A stretch of DNA of 64,000 bases, taken from Myxococcales bacterium. GTDB lineage: Bacteria > Myxococcota_A > Polyangia > Polyangiales > Polyangiaceae. The stretch is taken from assembly GCA_016191785.1 (NCBI GenBank), contig JACPVJ010000186.1, positions 1 to 64,000 of the forward strand, in the 5' to 3' direction. Below are positions 18,292 through 25,989 of this stretch, piece after piece; position 1 is the stretch's first letter; each line of letters opens with the position of its first letter. Both the position numbers and the translations under genes were made by a program. The notes below the pieces were generated by a model that worked only from the letters and a program-made list of their open reading frames with translations, was not told where the DNA came from and ran no database searches.

Positions 18292-18308
18292 GTGACGGCG
18301 TGGATCAC
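18292..18308. promoter_or_regulatory. 17-bp palindrome GTGAC-N7-ATCAC
   Basis: GTGACGGCGTGGATCAC lies between divergent genes at 18,194 (minus) and 18,420 (plus), 84 bases before the -24 element of the plus-strand gene. Confidence 0.6.
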
Positions 18309-18392
18309 GCCGGCGTGTGTTGATCACGAGTCTGCGCGCCAGCCCGATCTCGAGTGCCTCGCCAGGAAGGGCTCACGTCGATGCGGCATGCC

Positions 18393-18406
18393 GGCATGGT
18401 GGTTGC
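18393..18406 (+). promoter_or_regulatory. Sigma-54 type -24/-12 promoter
   Basis: CGGCATGGTGGTTGCA. The -12 C at 18,406 is 14 bases before ATG 18,420, so the transcript would begin about two bases before the start codon. Confidence 0.6.
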
Positions 18407-18419
18407 AACGCAGCCAAGA

Positions 18420-18836
18420 ATGACCAAACCGGTGATGGTCTTCCTTGCAGCGATGGTCATGGCGAGCTGCCAGAGACCTGCGGGCGGCTCTGACACGAGC
18501 GGCTCCGGTCCGGGCGCGACCGCCCAGACCGTGCTCGAGCGCGTCGAATCCAAGAAGGTCTGCATGGTCAACAACCGCTACATGGGCCAAGACCAGAGCG
18601 CCGTCGTGGTGGAAAACAAGACCTACTACGGCTGTTGCCCCATGTGTGAGAAGCGGCTGAACGACGAGCCGGCGACCCGTAGCGCCACCGATCCAGTCAG
18701 CGGGCATCGAGTCGACAAAGCGAGCGCCGTGATCGGCAAGCTCAGAACCGGGAGCAGCAAGAAGGTGCTCTACTTCGAAAGCGACGAAACCTTCGCTGCC
18801 TATCGAGGGGAGAAACTGAGCGACGCTCGACGCTGA
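18420..18836 (+). CDS. TRASH-like metal-binding lipoprotein
   Basis: The product has 138 residues. The signal (PVMVFLAAMVMASC) gives a lipidated Cys. The mature protein has KVCMVNNRYMGQ, then about 20 residues later YYGCCPMCEKRL, a Cys-x(about 23)-CCxxC pattern close to the TRASH/YHS metal-binding fold, followed by ATDPVSGHRVDKASAVIGK. A role in binding copper or a similar metal at the envelope is likely. A shortened copy of the same domain survives at about 42,100-42,245. Alternative starts exist at 18,381 and 18,435. Confidence 0.65.
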   Translation: MTKPVMVFLAAMVMASCQRPAGGSDTSGSGPGATAQTVLERVESKKVCMVNNRYMGQDQSAVVVENKTYYGCCPMCEKRLNDEPATRSATDPVSGHRVDKASAVIGKLRTGSSKKVLYFESDETFAAYRGEKLSDARR

Positions 18837-18842
18837 GGCAGC

Positions 18843-19330
18843 GTGGCAGTCACGACGGCACGACAGCATGAGACGGCGGCTTTCGTCGCGGTGTTCGTCG
18901 GCGCGACCGCGCTGTTCGGCATGCCGAACAAGGCGTCTGGTCACGAGGCTGGGGCGCCGTTCTCTGGGGCCATCCGAATGTGCTCGGCACCGAGGCGGTG
19001 GGCTCGGAATACGGACTCGCCGTGTCGTATTCGCTGATACCCGGGACGGGCGACGGCGCTGCCGCGGCGGTTCCCGACCAAGCGCTCGTGCCAGCGCTTT
19101 CGCTCGAGGTCATCGGTGGTGCGGCGATCGCGGGGGAGGACGCGGGAGCCACGACCGTCGCGTTGCTCCCCGGACTGAGCCTCTGGTGGCCGAGGACGGG
19201 CTGGCAGCTACGTGTGGGCGTAGCCCGGCCGGTCTACGGCGAACACGACGAGGGCGACTGGGCGTTCATGCTTCAGGTCGGAAACCACCGCCGGTGGACG
19301 GACCCCTTCACCGTGCAGGCGCACAAGTAG
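18843..19330 (+). pseudogene. Exported hypothetical protein with a frameshift near 18,946
   Basis: A GTG start at 18,843, seven bases after the previous gene, opens a signal-like sequence (AAFVAVFVGATALFGM) and reads to ASGHEAG. The coding character then continues in another frame as WGAVLWGHPNVLGTEAVGSE to the stop at 19,330. One extra base in the GGGG run near 18,946 would restore a single protein of about 162 residues that looks like a short outer-membrane or periplasmic beta protein (LLPGLSLWWPRTGWQLRVG). It is either a sequencing error or a real lesion. Confidence 0.5.
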
Positions 19331-19481
19331 GTGTCTCGCCCTCGCGTACGGCGCGACCCGAGGTGGAGCGGACCGCGCACGCACGCGAGGGCAAGTACGG
19401 CAGGCCTCTGGAGCAAGCAGCGTGCCGGCCGCGCGAGAGCTGCTTGTGGGGAGAAAGCCCGCTGCAGCGGGGCCGCGCGAC

Positions 19482-19498
19482 GTGACCGACTCCGTCAC
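19482..19498. promoter_or_regulatory. 17-bp palindrome GTGAC-N7-GTCAC
   Basis: GTGACCGACTCCGTCAC lies between the 3' ends of two convergent genes, with no gene start nearby. It may be a relic of a lost promoter. Confidence 0.4.
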
Positions 19499-19572
19499 GA
19501 CAGACTGAAAAGCTCGGGGGGCCCCGTGCCACCGCGGCGTCAATACGCCGGCTGCTCAAGGCAGCAGGAAGC

Positions 19573-20100
19573 TCAACCCGATGACGCGGGCGCGCAGCGG
19601 AAGAACTCGAAGCTCTTGCAGACGCAGCCCGGCTCTCCACCTTGGCAGGTGCAGTCCGCGCCGCAAGAACACTCGATTCCCGCGTACACGGGCAGACAAT
19701 CCGTACGCGCGGCGCACTCTGCCTCTGCTTTCAGCTCAGCGCAGGTGGGGTCGGCGGCTGGCAAGCACCGCGCGCGGGTCGGGTCGCAGTTGAACCCGGC
19801 TTCGCAGTCGCCCTCGTCCTGGCAGGCAGTGCCTTGGCGGCACAATCCCTCGCTCGAGTCGCAGTAGCCGTCCGTCGCACACTGGCTGTCGTCGCTGCAT
19901 GCGCTTGGCCCGTCATCGGAGACGCAGGTCGAGCTCGAGTCGCAGCGCGTCCCGTTTGGGCAGTCGTGATTCGAGCGGCAGGCTCCCGCAGTGTCTGCTC
20001 CGCCTCCGCACATTCCTCCTTTCCCTCCGCATTCGTGACCCATCATGCAGCCTCCGAACAACGCGAACGAGGTCGAGATCAGTGCGAGTCGCCACAACAT
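19573..20100 (-). CDS. Cys-rich repeat lipoprotein
   Basis: The product has 175 residues. The lipobox is ALFGGC. The mature part has repeated Cys units of the kind CRSNHDCPNGTRCDSSSTC, CSDDSQCATDGYCDSSEGLC and CQDEGDCEAGFNCDPTRARC, then CSCGADCTCQGG. These resemble the disulfide-rich repeats common in myxobacterial surface lipoproteins. The Met/His/Cys start of the mature protein (MMGHECGGKGGMCGGG) could bind metal. A GTGAC-N7-GTCAC site lies 87 bases upstream. Confidence 0.65.
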   Translation of the reverse strand: MLWRLALISTSFALFGGCMMGHECGGKGGMCGGGADTAGACRSNHDCPNGTRCDSSSTCVSDDGPSACSDDSQCATDGYCDSSEGLCRQGTACQDEGDCEAGFNCDPTRARCLPAADPTCAELKAEAECAARTDCLPVYAGIECSCGADCTCQGGEPGCVCKSFEFFRCAPASSG

Positions 20101-20186
20101 ATGAAGCTCCTATCTCCCCGATGCTACGCGATCCAGCGGAGGAGCTTCCCGTCATCCAAGGAGCGCGCCTGCGCAGTTCGTGCACC

Positions 20187-20203
20187 GTGACCGCAGCGGT
20201 CAC
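20187..20203. promoter_or_regulatory. 17-bp palindrome GTGAC-N7-GTCAC
   Basis: GTGACCGCAGCGGTCAC, 86 bases upstream of the Cys-rich lipoprotein start at 20,100. Only weak -24/-12 candidates lie between. Confidence 0.5.
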
Positions 20204-20210
20204 GCACGCG

Positions 20211-21278
20211 TCACGGCGCCCACAACGTATGCTCGACGTGCGCGTGACAGTCCGATGAATTGCACGAAGGCTTGTGCTCCTTGTCCGCCGGCATGATCTT
20301 CTCGCCGAGCACGGCCCGGATGTGGGTCTCCGCCTTCGGCCAGTTCGGCGCCGGCTGCTCCGCTGTTGGGACGAAGAAGAAGCCCAGCTGGTCGCTGCAC
20401 GTGAGGTAGAAGTCGGCTCCGCTCTTCACTGCAACCTGGACATGCTCCGCGCCAGCCTTCGTGTCGTGCGACCAGACCACGCCGCTGAGCAGGAACTCCT
20501 GCCCGGGCCCGGTGGCGCCGTGGCAGCTCTGACAGTCGGCCTTTGCGTAGACCTGGTGGCCCGGCGGGGACGGTTTTGCGGCGGAGCAATCGGCGTAGAC
20601 GTCGAGGGCACACGGCCAGAACTCCATGCCGCACGTATAACCGCCGCTGCCGGTCGTCCCCCCGCTAGCGAGGGTACCGCCTGTGCCACCGACGGCAGCG
20701 CCACCCGTACCGCCGGCACCACCGGAGGGCGACCCTGCGAGCCCCCCCTGTCCGCCGGCACCGCCAGTGCCTGCTCCACCACTTCCGCCGGCCGTGCCGA
20801 ACCCCGGCGGCTTCCTCAGGGTGGACGCCGTGAAGCACGCCTTCTTGTCGATTTCGCCTTCGAGCCACGAGACGATGCAACGGTCCCCATGCGCGTCGAC
20901 GGCGCGACCGCCCTTGTGGCTCTCCTGGTAGCGCGCCTTGCGTACCAGCGTCAGTCGCTGCGGATCGCGACCTCCTTCGCCAAACACTTGCGACAGGAGC
21001 TCGGGCTCGCCCATCACCACAGATGCGTAGTTCGCTTCGTGCTCGGCAGCGGTGACCTGACCCTGACCGGGCACGTCGTCGCTGGACAGGCGCAGGCCAA
21101 ACCTCGAGTAGAGTCGAAGGTTGCGCCCAGCCTGGCCATGGCAATCGAGGCTACCGCAACGCGCGCCGAGCATGTCGCTCACGTACCTGAAGCCGTCCGA
21201 GCTCGGCACATCGAACGACTTCTGTGCGCTCGAGACCGTGCAGGCCGCGGCGACGGCGACGACCGCGACGCGCCTCAT
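20211..21278 (-). CDS. c-type cytochrome-like secreted protein with Gly-rich linker
   Basis: The product has 355 residues with a signal peptide (VAVVAVAAACTVSSAQ). Three heme-like sites are seen: CGSLDCH (C-x4-CH), CQSCH (standard CxxCH) and CNSSDCH (C-x4-CH). Between the first and second lies a long Gly/Ala/Thr linker (GGSGGAGTGGAGGQGG and similar), dividing two domains. C-x4-CH sites are unusual but known in multiheme cytochromes. The ATG overlaps the upstream stop (ATGA), and it is the last gene of a three-gene unit. Confidence 0.6.
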   Translation of the reverse strand: MRRVAVVAVAAACTVSSAQKSFDVPSSDGFRYVSDMLGARCGSLDCHGQAGRNLRLYSRFGLRLSSDDVPGQGQVTAAEHEANYASVVMGEPELLSQVFGEGGRDPQRLTLVRKARYQESHKGGRAVDAHGDRCIVSWLEGEIDKKACFTASTLRKPPGFGTAGGSGGAGTGGAGGQGGLAGSPSGGAGGTGGAAVGGTGGTLASGGTTGSGGYTCGMEFWPCALDVYADCSAAKPSPPGHQVYAKADCQSCHGATGPGQEFLLSGVVWSHDTKAGAEHVQVAVKSGADFYLTCSDQLGFFFVPTAEQPAPNWPKAETHIRAVLGEKIMPADKEHKPSCNSSDCHAHVEHTLWAP

Positions 21279-21766
21279 GGCTCCTCTCGGAAATAGACGT
21301 GACCGGGGCTGGTCGGGCCCGCCGGATCCGTGTGGCAGGACGCGCACGACCGCTCGCGGAAGATGGGTGCCTGCATGGCGGTGACTTCTCCCTGGTACTC
21401 GAGCTCGACCCAGATCGGGAAGTCGATGGGGCCGAGCTCACCCTTCCGGAGAAAGAAGTTGCCGACCTCGTTCGTCACGACGCCGAGCTCGTCGCCCTCG
21501 TTGTCGAAGAGCCGGACTTTCACGCCCCCAAGGCCCTGTTTCGGGCTCACGCGGGCGTACACCGTACCGCCGAGGTCGAAGGGCGAGCTCGCGGCGCTGC
21601 CCTCCATGTGGCACAGCGTGCACGGGGCTCCGGCGCGGTGATTGGGACCGGCTGGGTAGGGGCCGGTGTCGGGCCCAAGCGCTTCGACCCGCGCTTCGAG
21701 CACCGGATCCTTGCAGGCGCTGGCGAGAGTCAGCGCAGCCGCGACCGTGAGGGAGCCGCGCCTCAA
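21275..21766 (-). CDS. Di-heme-site lipoprotein with carboxypeptidase-regulatory-like fold
   Basis: The product has 163 residues, starting at TTG 21766, whose TTGA overlaps the stop of the upstream lipoprotein. The lipoprotein signal ends TLASAC. CTLCH and CASCH heme motifs flank a beta-sandwich segment (GTVYARVSPKQGLGGVKVRLF...GNFFLRKGEL) like carboxypeptidase regulatory domains. An electron-carrier role in the periplasm is likely, together with the next gene. Confidence 0.6.
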   Translation of the reverse strand: MRRGSLTVAAALTLASACKDPVLEARVEALGPDTGPYPAGPNHRAGAPCTLCHMEGSAASSPFDLGGTVYARVSPKQGLGGVKVRLFDNEGDELGVVTNEVGNFFLRKGELGPIDFPIWVELEYQGEVTAMQAPIFRERSCASCHTDPAGPTSPGHVYFREEP

Positions 21767-22004
21767 TGCGCCGAACCACCGCCGGCAGGGGCAGGCACGA
21801 GCTTCATGCCGCACTTGGGACAATCGGACGCCTTCGTGTCGGTCACCTCGGGGTGCATTGGACAAGCGTAGCGGGTGGCGGGCTCGGGGCTCGCCGCGCT
21901 CGCGACTGGCGGCGCCTCACGCGGCGTTGCGCTGGCGGGCGCGTTGTTGCAACCGCTGCTAGCGAAGTAACCAGCAGGGCCAGAATCCAAGCTGCTCGAG
22001 TCAT
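21763..22004 (-). pseudogene. CPMHP-type metal-binding lipoprotein with a frameshift in the signal peptide
   Basis: ATG 22004 opens a lipoprotein signal (MTRAAWILALLVTSLAA) that then leaves the frame. The continuation SGCNNAPASATPREAPP ... YACPMHPEVTDTKASDCPKC is in another frame. One extra base near 21,955, beside a GG pair, would give SLAAGC, a perfect lipobox, and a protein of about 80 residues. CPMHPE...CPKCGM is the heavy-metal-binding motif found in CusB-type adaptors and free lipoproteins. It is the first gene of a unit with the two cytochrome-like genes. Confidence 0.65.
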
Positions 22005-22115
22005 GCCTTCCGTCCTTGGTGTGCGAGTATCGAGTTGGTGAGGAGGAGCGTCCACCGGTTGGGGAGGTCCCGGGAGGCGGGACGAAAGCGGCCGCTCCCC
22101 CACGGCGGCAGTTTA

Positions 22116-22129
22116 GCAACATGCGTGCC
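22116..22129 (-). promoter_or_regulatory. Sigma-54 type -24/-12 promoter
   Basis: CGGCACGCATGTTGCT on the minus strand is close to the ideal consensus. The predicted start is near 22,104, with a leader of about 100 bases to ATG 22,004. Confidence 0.75.
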
Positions 22130-22193
22130 GTCACCAAGATCGCGAGGGGCTCCCGGACGATCACCTGCGAACGGTTGCTCCAGCGCACGTGGT

Positions 22194-22210
22194 GTGACCG
22201 ACCCGGTCAC
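22194..22210. promoter_or_regulatory. 17-bp palindrome GTGAC-N7-GTCAC
   Basis: GTGACCGACCCGGTCAC, 64 bases upstream of the -24 element at 22,129. It overlaps the last codons of the hemerythrin gene. Confidence 0.7.
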
Positions 22211-22656
22211 GGCAGACCGAAGAACTCACTGAGCAGTCGACCCTCTGCAGCCTCATGCGCCCGCACCTCGTCCCCCAGGCGCGTGACGAGCAAGGCCAGG
22301 ACGCGACGACCGCCCGGCGCCTCGGCCATGGAGCGCAGGTGCTCGGCCGCTCGGAGCAGCTCTGCATGTGCCGACTGCAAGGTCTCGACCTGCCCGCCCA
22401 GGGCGGGGCACTCGGCGGCGATCGTCCCGAAATACTCGGGATCTTCTTCGGCGGCGAAATGAGCACGCAGCTGATTCGCGAGAGCGTCGAGCAGCGCGCG
22501 CGGACCTGGAGCTGGTTCGTCCTGGTCATCCCCGAGAGCGACGAAGAGCTCTCGCATACGCTCGAGCGTCCCGGTTATCTCCACGTGTTGGGCCGCGATC
22601 GTACGCCCCCGGCCGAAGAGTGAGGGTGACGCCGCCCGGACGCTTGGAGGACACAT
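22207..22656 (-). CDS. Hemerythrin-like protein
   Basis: The product has 149 residues from ATG 22656. Its helical pattern includes LANQLRAHFAAEEDPEYFGT and SAHAELLRAAEHLR, with His/Glu positions typical of hemerythrin HHE domains that bind a di-iron centre. The paralogue at 37,490-37,972 shares HFAxEExxxYFGT. There is no signal peptide, so it is cytoplasmic. It follows the RND pump gene by 35 bases and is probably the last gene of that efflux operon. Oxygen or oxidative-stress sensing is inferred from the family. Confidence 0.65.
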   Translation of the reverse strand: MCPPSVRAASPSLFGRGRTIAAQHVEITGTLERMRELFVALGDDQDEPAPGPRALLDALANQLRAHFAAEEDPEYFGTIAAECPALGGQVETLQSAHAELLRAAEHLRSMAEAPGGRRVLALLVTRLGDEVRAHEAAEGRLLSEFFGLP

Positions 22657-22691
22657 GCTGGCGGACAAGCACGATGCGTGCCTCGAGGCGC

Positions 22692-25600
22692 TCAAACGGA
22701 CGCCGCGGCGGGCGCGGGCTGCGGTTCGAGGTGCCTCTTCTTCCAGAGGAAGTACACGGCAGGGTAGACGAGCAGCTCCATCAGAAACGACGTCACCAGC
22801 CCCCCGATCATCGGTGCCGCGATGCGCTTCATCAGATCGGCGCCCGTGCCGGTCGACCACATGATCGGCAGTAGGCCGATCATCGCGGCGAAGACCGTCA
22901 TCGCCTTTGGACGGACTCGCTTGACTGCGCCGTGGATGATCGCTTCGACGAGCTCTTCGCGCGTCCGCAACAGCCCCTTGGCCTTGTGCTCGTCGTGGGA
23001 CAGGTCGAGGAACAGCAGCATGAAAACGCCAGTCTCGGCGTCGAGCCCCATCAGCGCAATCATGCCCACCCACACGGCGATCGACACGTTGTAACCGAGG
23101 GCCCAGAGCATCCACACCGCACCTATCGCCGAGAACGGCACCGCGAGCATGACGATCAGCGATTTGACCGTGGACTTCGTGTTCAGGTAGAGCAGCGCGA
23201 AGATCAGAACGAGCGTGAGCGGAAGGATCAGCTTCAGCCGCTCCTTGACGCGCAGCATGTTCTCGTACTGTCCGCTCCAGACCATGTTGTAGCCCGTGGG
23301 AAGGGTCACCCCGGCCGCCACGGCCTTCTTGGCCTCGGTCACGTAGCCCCCGACGTCGTACTTCGAGGTGTCGAAGTCCACGTACACGTAGCCGGCGAGG
23401 AGCCCATTTTCGTCGCGGATCATCGCGGGTCCGTGGGCCAGCATCACGTCGGCGATCTCGCTCATCGGGATTTGTCCGGCACCGTTCGGTAGCGGCAATA
23501 GCACCCGGCGCAGGCTGGTCAGGTCCTCGCGGAAGTCCCGGGCGTAACGCACGTTGATGCCGTACCGCTCGCGCCCCTCCACGGTGATCGACTGGTTGTC
23601 GCCGCCGACCGCCGTCATGACCATCATGTTCGCGTCGTCGACGCTCATCCCGTAGCGCGCGAGCTGGTCGCGCTTCAGCACGAAATCGACGAAATAACCA
23701 CCTGCTACGCGCTCCGCGTACACGCTGCGCGTTCCCGGCAGCTTCTTGATCACCGCTTCGACCTCCTGGGCCACGCGTTCGATCGTGCCGAGCTCGGCGC
23801 CGCTCACCTTGATGCCGATGGGCGTGCGGATGCCCGTCGAAAGCATGTCCAGACGGCCCTTGATCGGCATGGTCCAGGCGTTCGAGATGCCTGGCAGCTG
23901 GAGCGCGGCGTTCATCTCGTTCTCCAGCTCTTCCTGGGAGATCCGATCGCGCCAGAACGGGCGCAGGGCTGGTTTCAACCACGTCGGCGCCCAGCTCGAG
24001 TACCAGCGCGGCTTCTCCCGCCACTTGCTCTCGGGCTGTAGGATGATGGTCGTCTCCATCATCGTGAACGGAGCCGGATCGGTCGAGCTGTTGGACCGCC
24101 CTGCCTTGCCGAACACGCGCTTGACCTCCGGGAAGCGCATCAGGATCTTGTCCTGGACCTGGAGCGCTTTCTGCGCTTCGCCCACCGACATGCCAGGTTC
24201 CACCGCCGACGGCATGTAGAGGATCGTGCCCTCGCGCAGCGGTGGCATGAACTCCGAACCCAGCTTGAGGTACACCGGAATGGACGTGAGGATCGCCGCG
24301 AGGGCGAGGCCGATGGTCAGACGCGGGTACTTCAGGACCCACCGACAAGGACCCTCGTACAGGCGGTGCAGCACTCGCGAGATAGGGTGCTTCTCTTCGG
24401 AGTAGTACTTACCCACGAGCACGCGGTTCGCCAGTCCAGCCAGCCAGCGGGGGCGAAACGTGAAATCGTCGATCCGAGCGAACATCATGCGCATGGCTGG
24501 ATCGAGCGTGACGGCAAGGAACGCTGCGATGGCCATCGCCAGGTTCTTCGAGAACGCGAGCGGCCGGAACAGCCGTCCCTCCTGATCGACCAGCGTGAAG
24601 ACGGGCATGAACGCGACGGCGATCACCAGGAGGGAGAAGAACACTCCTGGGCCGACCTCGAGCAGCGCATCCAGTCGCACCTGGTGGAAGCTGCCCTTCT
24701 TGCCGTCCTTTATCCAATGGTAGATCTTGTTGTAGGCGTTCTCGACTTCGACGATCGCCCCGTCCACCAGCACGCCGATGGAGATGGCGATGCCCGCCAA
24801 CGACATGAGGTTTGCATTCAACCCCATCGCGTACATCGGGATGAACGCGAGCGCGACCGAGACCGGGATGGTGACGATCGGGATCACCGCCGACGGAATG
24901 TGCCAGAGGAAGATCAGAATGATGATGGAGACGACGATGATCTCTTCGATCAGCTTCTCCTCGACTGTGGTGATGGCCGCCTCGATCAGCTCGGAGCGAT
25001 CGTAGGTCGTCACGATCTCGACGCCTTTGGGCAGCGACGGCTTCAACTCCTCGAGCCGGGCCTTCACACGATTGATGACGTTCAGCGCGTTCTCTCCGGA
25101 GCGCATCACGACGATGCCACCCACCACGTCACCCTGGCCATCCAGGTCGGCGATACCGCGACGAAGCTCGGGACCGAGCGTCACCTTGGCGACGTCCTTG
25201 ACCAACACCGGGGTCCCACCTTCGGCCCGGAGCACGAGGCGCTCGATGTCGTCGATCTTCTTGACGTAGCCTCGACCGCGGACCATGTACTCGCGACCGC
25301 TGATTTCGACCAGGCGCCCCCCTACGTCGTTGTTGCCGCTTCTGACCGCCGCCACCACCGACTCGAGCGGCAGCTTGTAGGCGGCGAGCGCGTTGGGGTC
25401 GACCGTCACTTGGTACTGGCGCACCTGCCCGCCGACCGTGGCGACCTCGGAGACACCCGGCACGCTCTGAACGGCATAACGCAGGTACCAGTCCTGGTAC
25501 GAGCGGAGCTCGTCCAGTGAGTGCTGGCCGGTCTTGTCTACGAGTGCGTACTGAAAGACCCAACCGACACTGGTCGCGTCCGGGCCCAGCTCGGTCCTCA

Positions 25601-25970
25601 CGTCGCGCGGGAGCTGCGGCGTGATCTTGGAAAGGTATTCGAGCACGCGCGAGCGCGCCCAGTACATGTCCGTGCCGTCCTCGAAGATCACGTACACGTA
25701 GCTGAAGCCGAAATCGGAGAAGCCCCGAATGGCCTTGACCTTCGGAGCGCCCAGAAGCGACGTGATGATCGGGTAGGTGACCTGATCTTCGATGATGTCG
25801 GGGCTGCGGTCCCAGCGCGAGTAGACGATGACCTGCGTATCGGACAGATCGGGCAACGCATCGAGCGGGATGCTGCGCATCGACCACACCGAGCCGACGA
25901 GCGCCACCAGCACGGCGGCCACGACCAGGTACTTGTTCTCCGCAGAGAAACGGATGATGGCTTTGATCAT
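22692..25970 (-). CDS. CusA-type heavy-metal RND efflux pump (set 1)
   Basis: The product has 1,092 residues, the usual length for metal-exporting RND pumps. It begins MIKAIIRFSAENKYLVVAA (first helix), then PLDALPDLSDTQVIVYSRW, the hallmark of the HME subfamily, and GVLVDGAIVEVENAYNKI in helix 4. The expected twelve helices and two large periplasmic loops are present; the metal-binding Met triad was not checked position by position. It exports metal ions by proton antiport with the adaptor and outer-membrane factor encoded just upstream. Confidence 0.9.
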   Translation of the reverse strand: MIKAIIRFSAENKYLVVAAVLVALVGSVWSMRSIPLDALPDLSDTQVIVYSRWDRSPDIIEDQVTYPIITSLLGAPKVKAIRGFSDFGFSYVYVIFEDGTDMYWARSRVLEYLSKITPQLPRDVRTELGPDATSVGWVFQYALVDKTGQHSLDELRSYQDWYLRYAVQSVPGVSEVATVGGQVRQYQVTVDPNALAAYKLPLESVVAAVRSGNNDVGGRLVEISGREYMVRGRGYVKKIDDIERLVLRAEGGTPVLVKDVAKVTLGPELRRGIADLDGQGDVVGGIVVMRSGENALNVINRVKARLEELKPSLPKGVEIVTTYDRSELIEAAITTVEEKLIEEIIVVSIIILIFLWHIPSAVIPIVTIPVSVALAFIPMYAMGLNANLMSLAGIAISIGVLVDGAIVEVENAYNKIYHWIKDGKKGSFHQVRLDALLEVGPGVFFSLLVIAVAFMPVFTLVDQEGRLFRPLAFSKNLAMAIAAFLAVTLDPAMRMMFARIDDFTFRPRWLAGLANRVLVGKYYSEEKHPISRVLHRLYEGPCRWVLKYPRLTIGLALAAILTSIPVYLKLGSEFMPPLREGTILYMPSAVEPGMSVGEAQKALQVQDKILMRFPEVKRVFGKAGRSNSSTDPAPFTMMETTIILQPESKWREKPRWYSSWAPTWLKPALRPFWRDRISQEELENEMNAALQLPGISNAWTMPIKGRLDMLSTGIRTPIGIKVSGAELGTIERVAQEVEAVIKKLPGTRSVYAERVAGGYFVDFVLKRDQLARYGMSVDDANMMVMTAVGGDNQSITVEGRERYGINVRYARDFREDLTSLRRVLLPLPNGAGQIPMSEIADVMLAHGPAMIRDENGLLAGYVYVDFDTSKYDVGGYVTEAKKAVAAGVTLPTGYNMVWSGQYENMLRVKERLKLILPLTLVLIFALLYLNTKSTVKSLIVMLAVPFSAIGAVWMLWALGYNVSIAVWVGMIALMGLDAETGVFMLLFLDLSHDEHKAKGLLRTREELVEAIIHGAVKRVRPKAMTVFAAMIGLLPIMWSTGTGADLMKRIAAPMIGGLVTSFLMELLVYPAVYFLWKKRHLEPQPAPAAASV

Positions 25971-25989
25971 GGCCCGAGGCGTTCCCGCG

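Noticed and set aside
22207-24348. Minus-strand 713-residue frame
   Set aside because: It mostly shadows the RND pump gene; only the final 149 residues (hemerythrin-like) are real.
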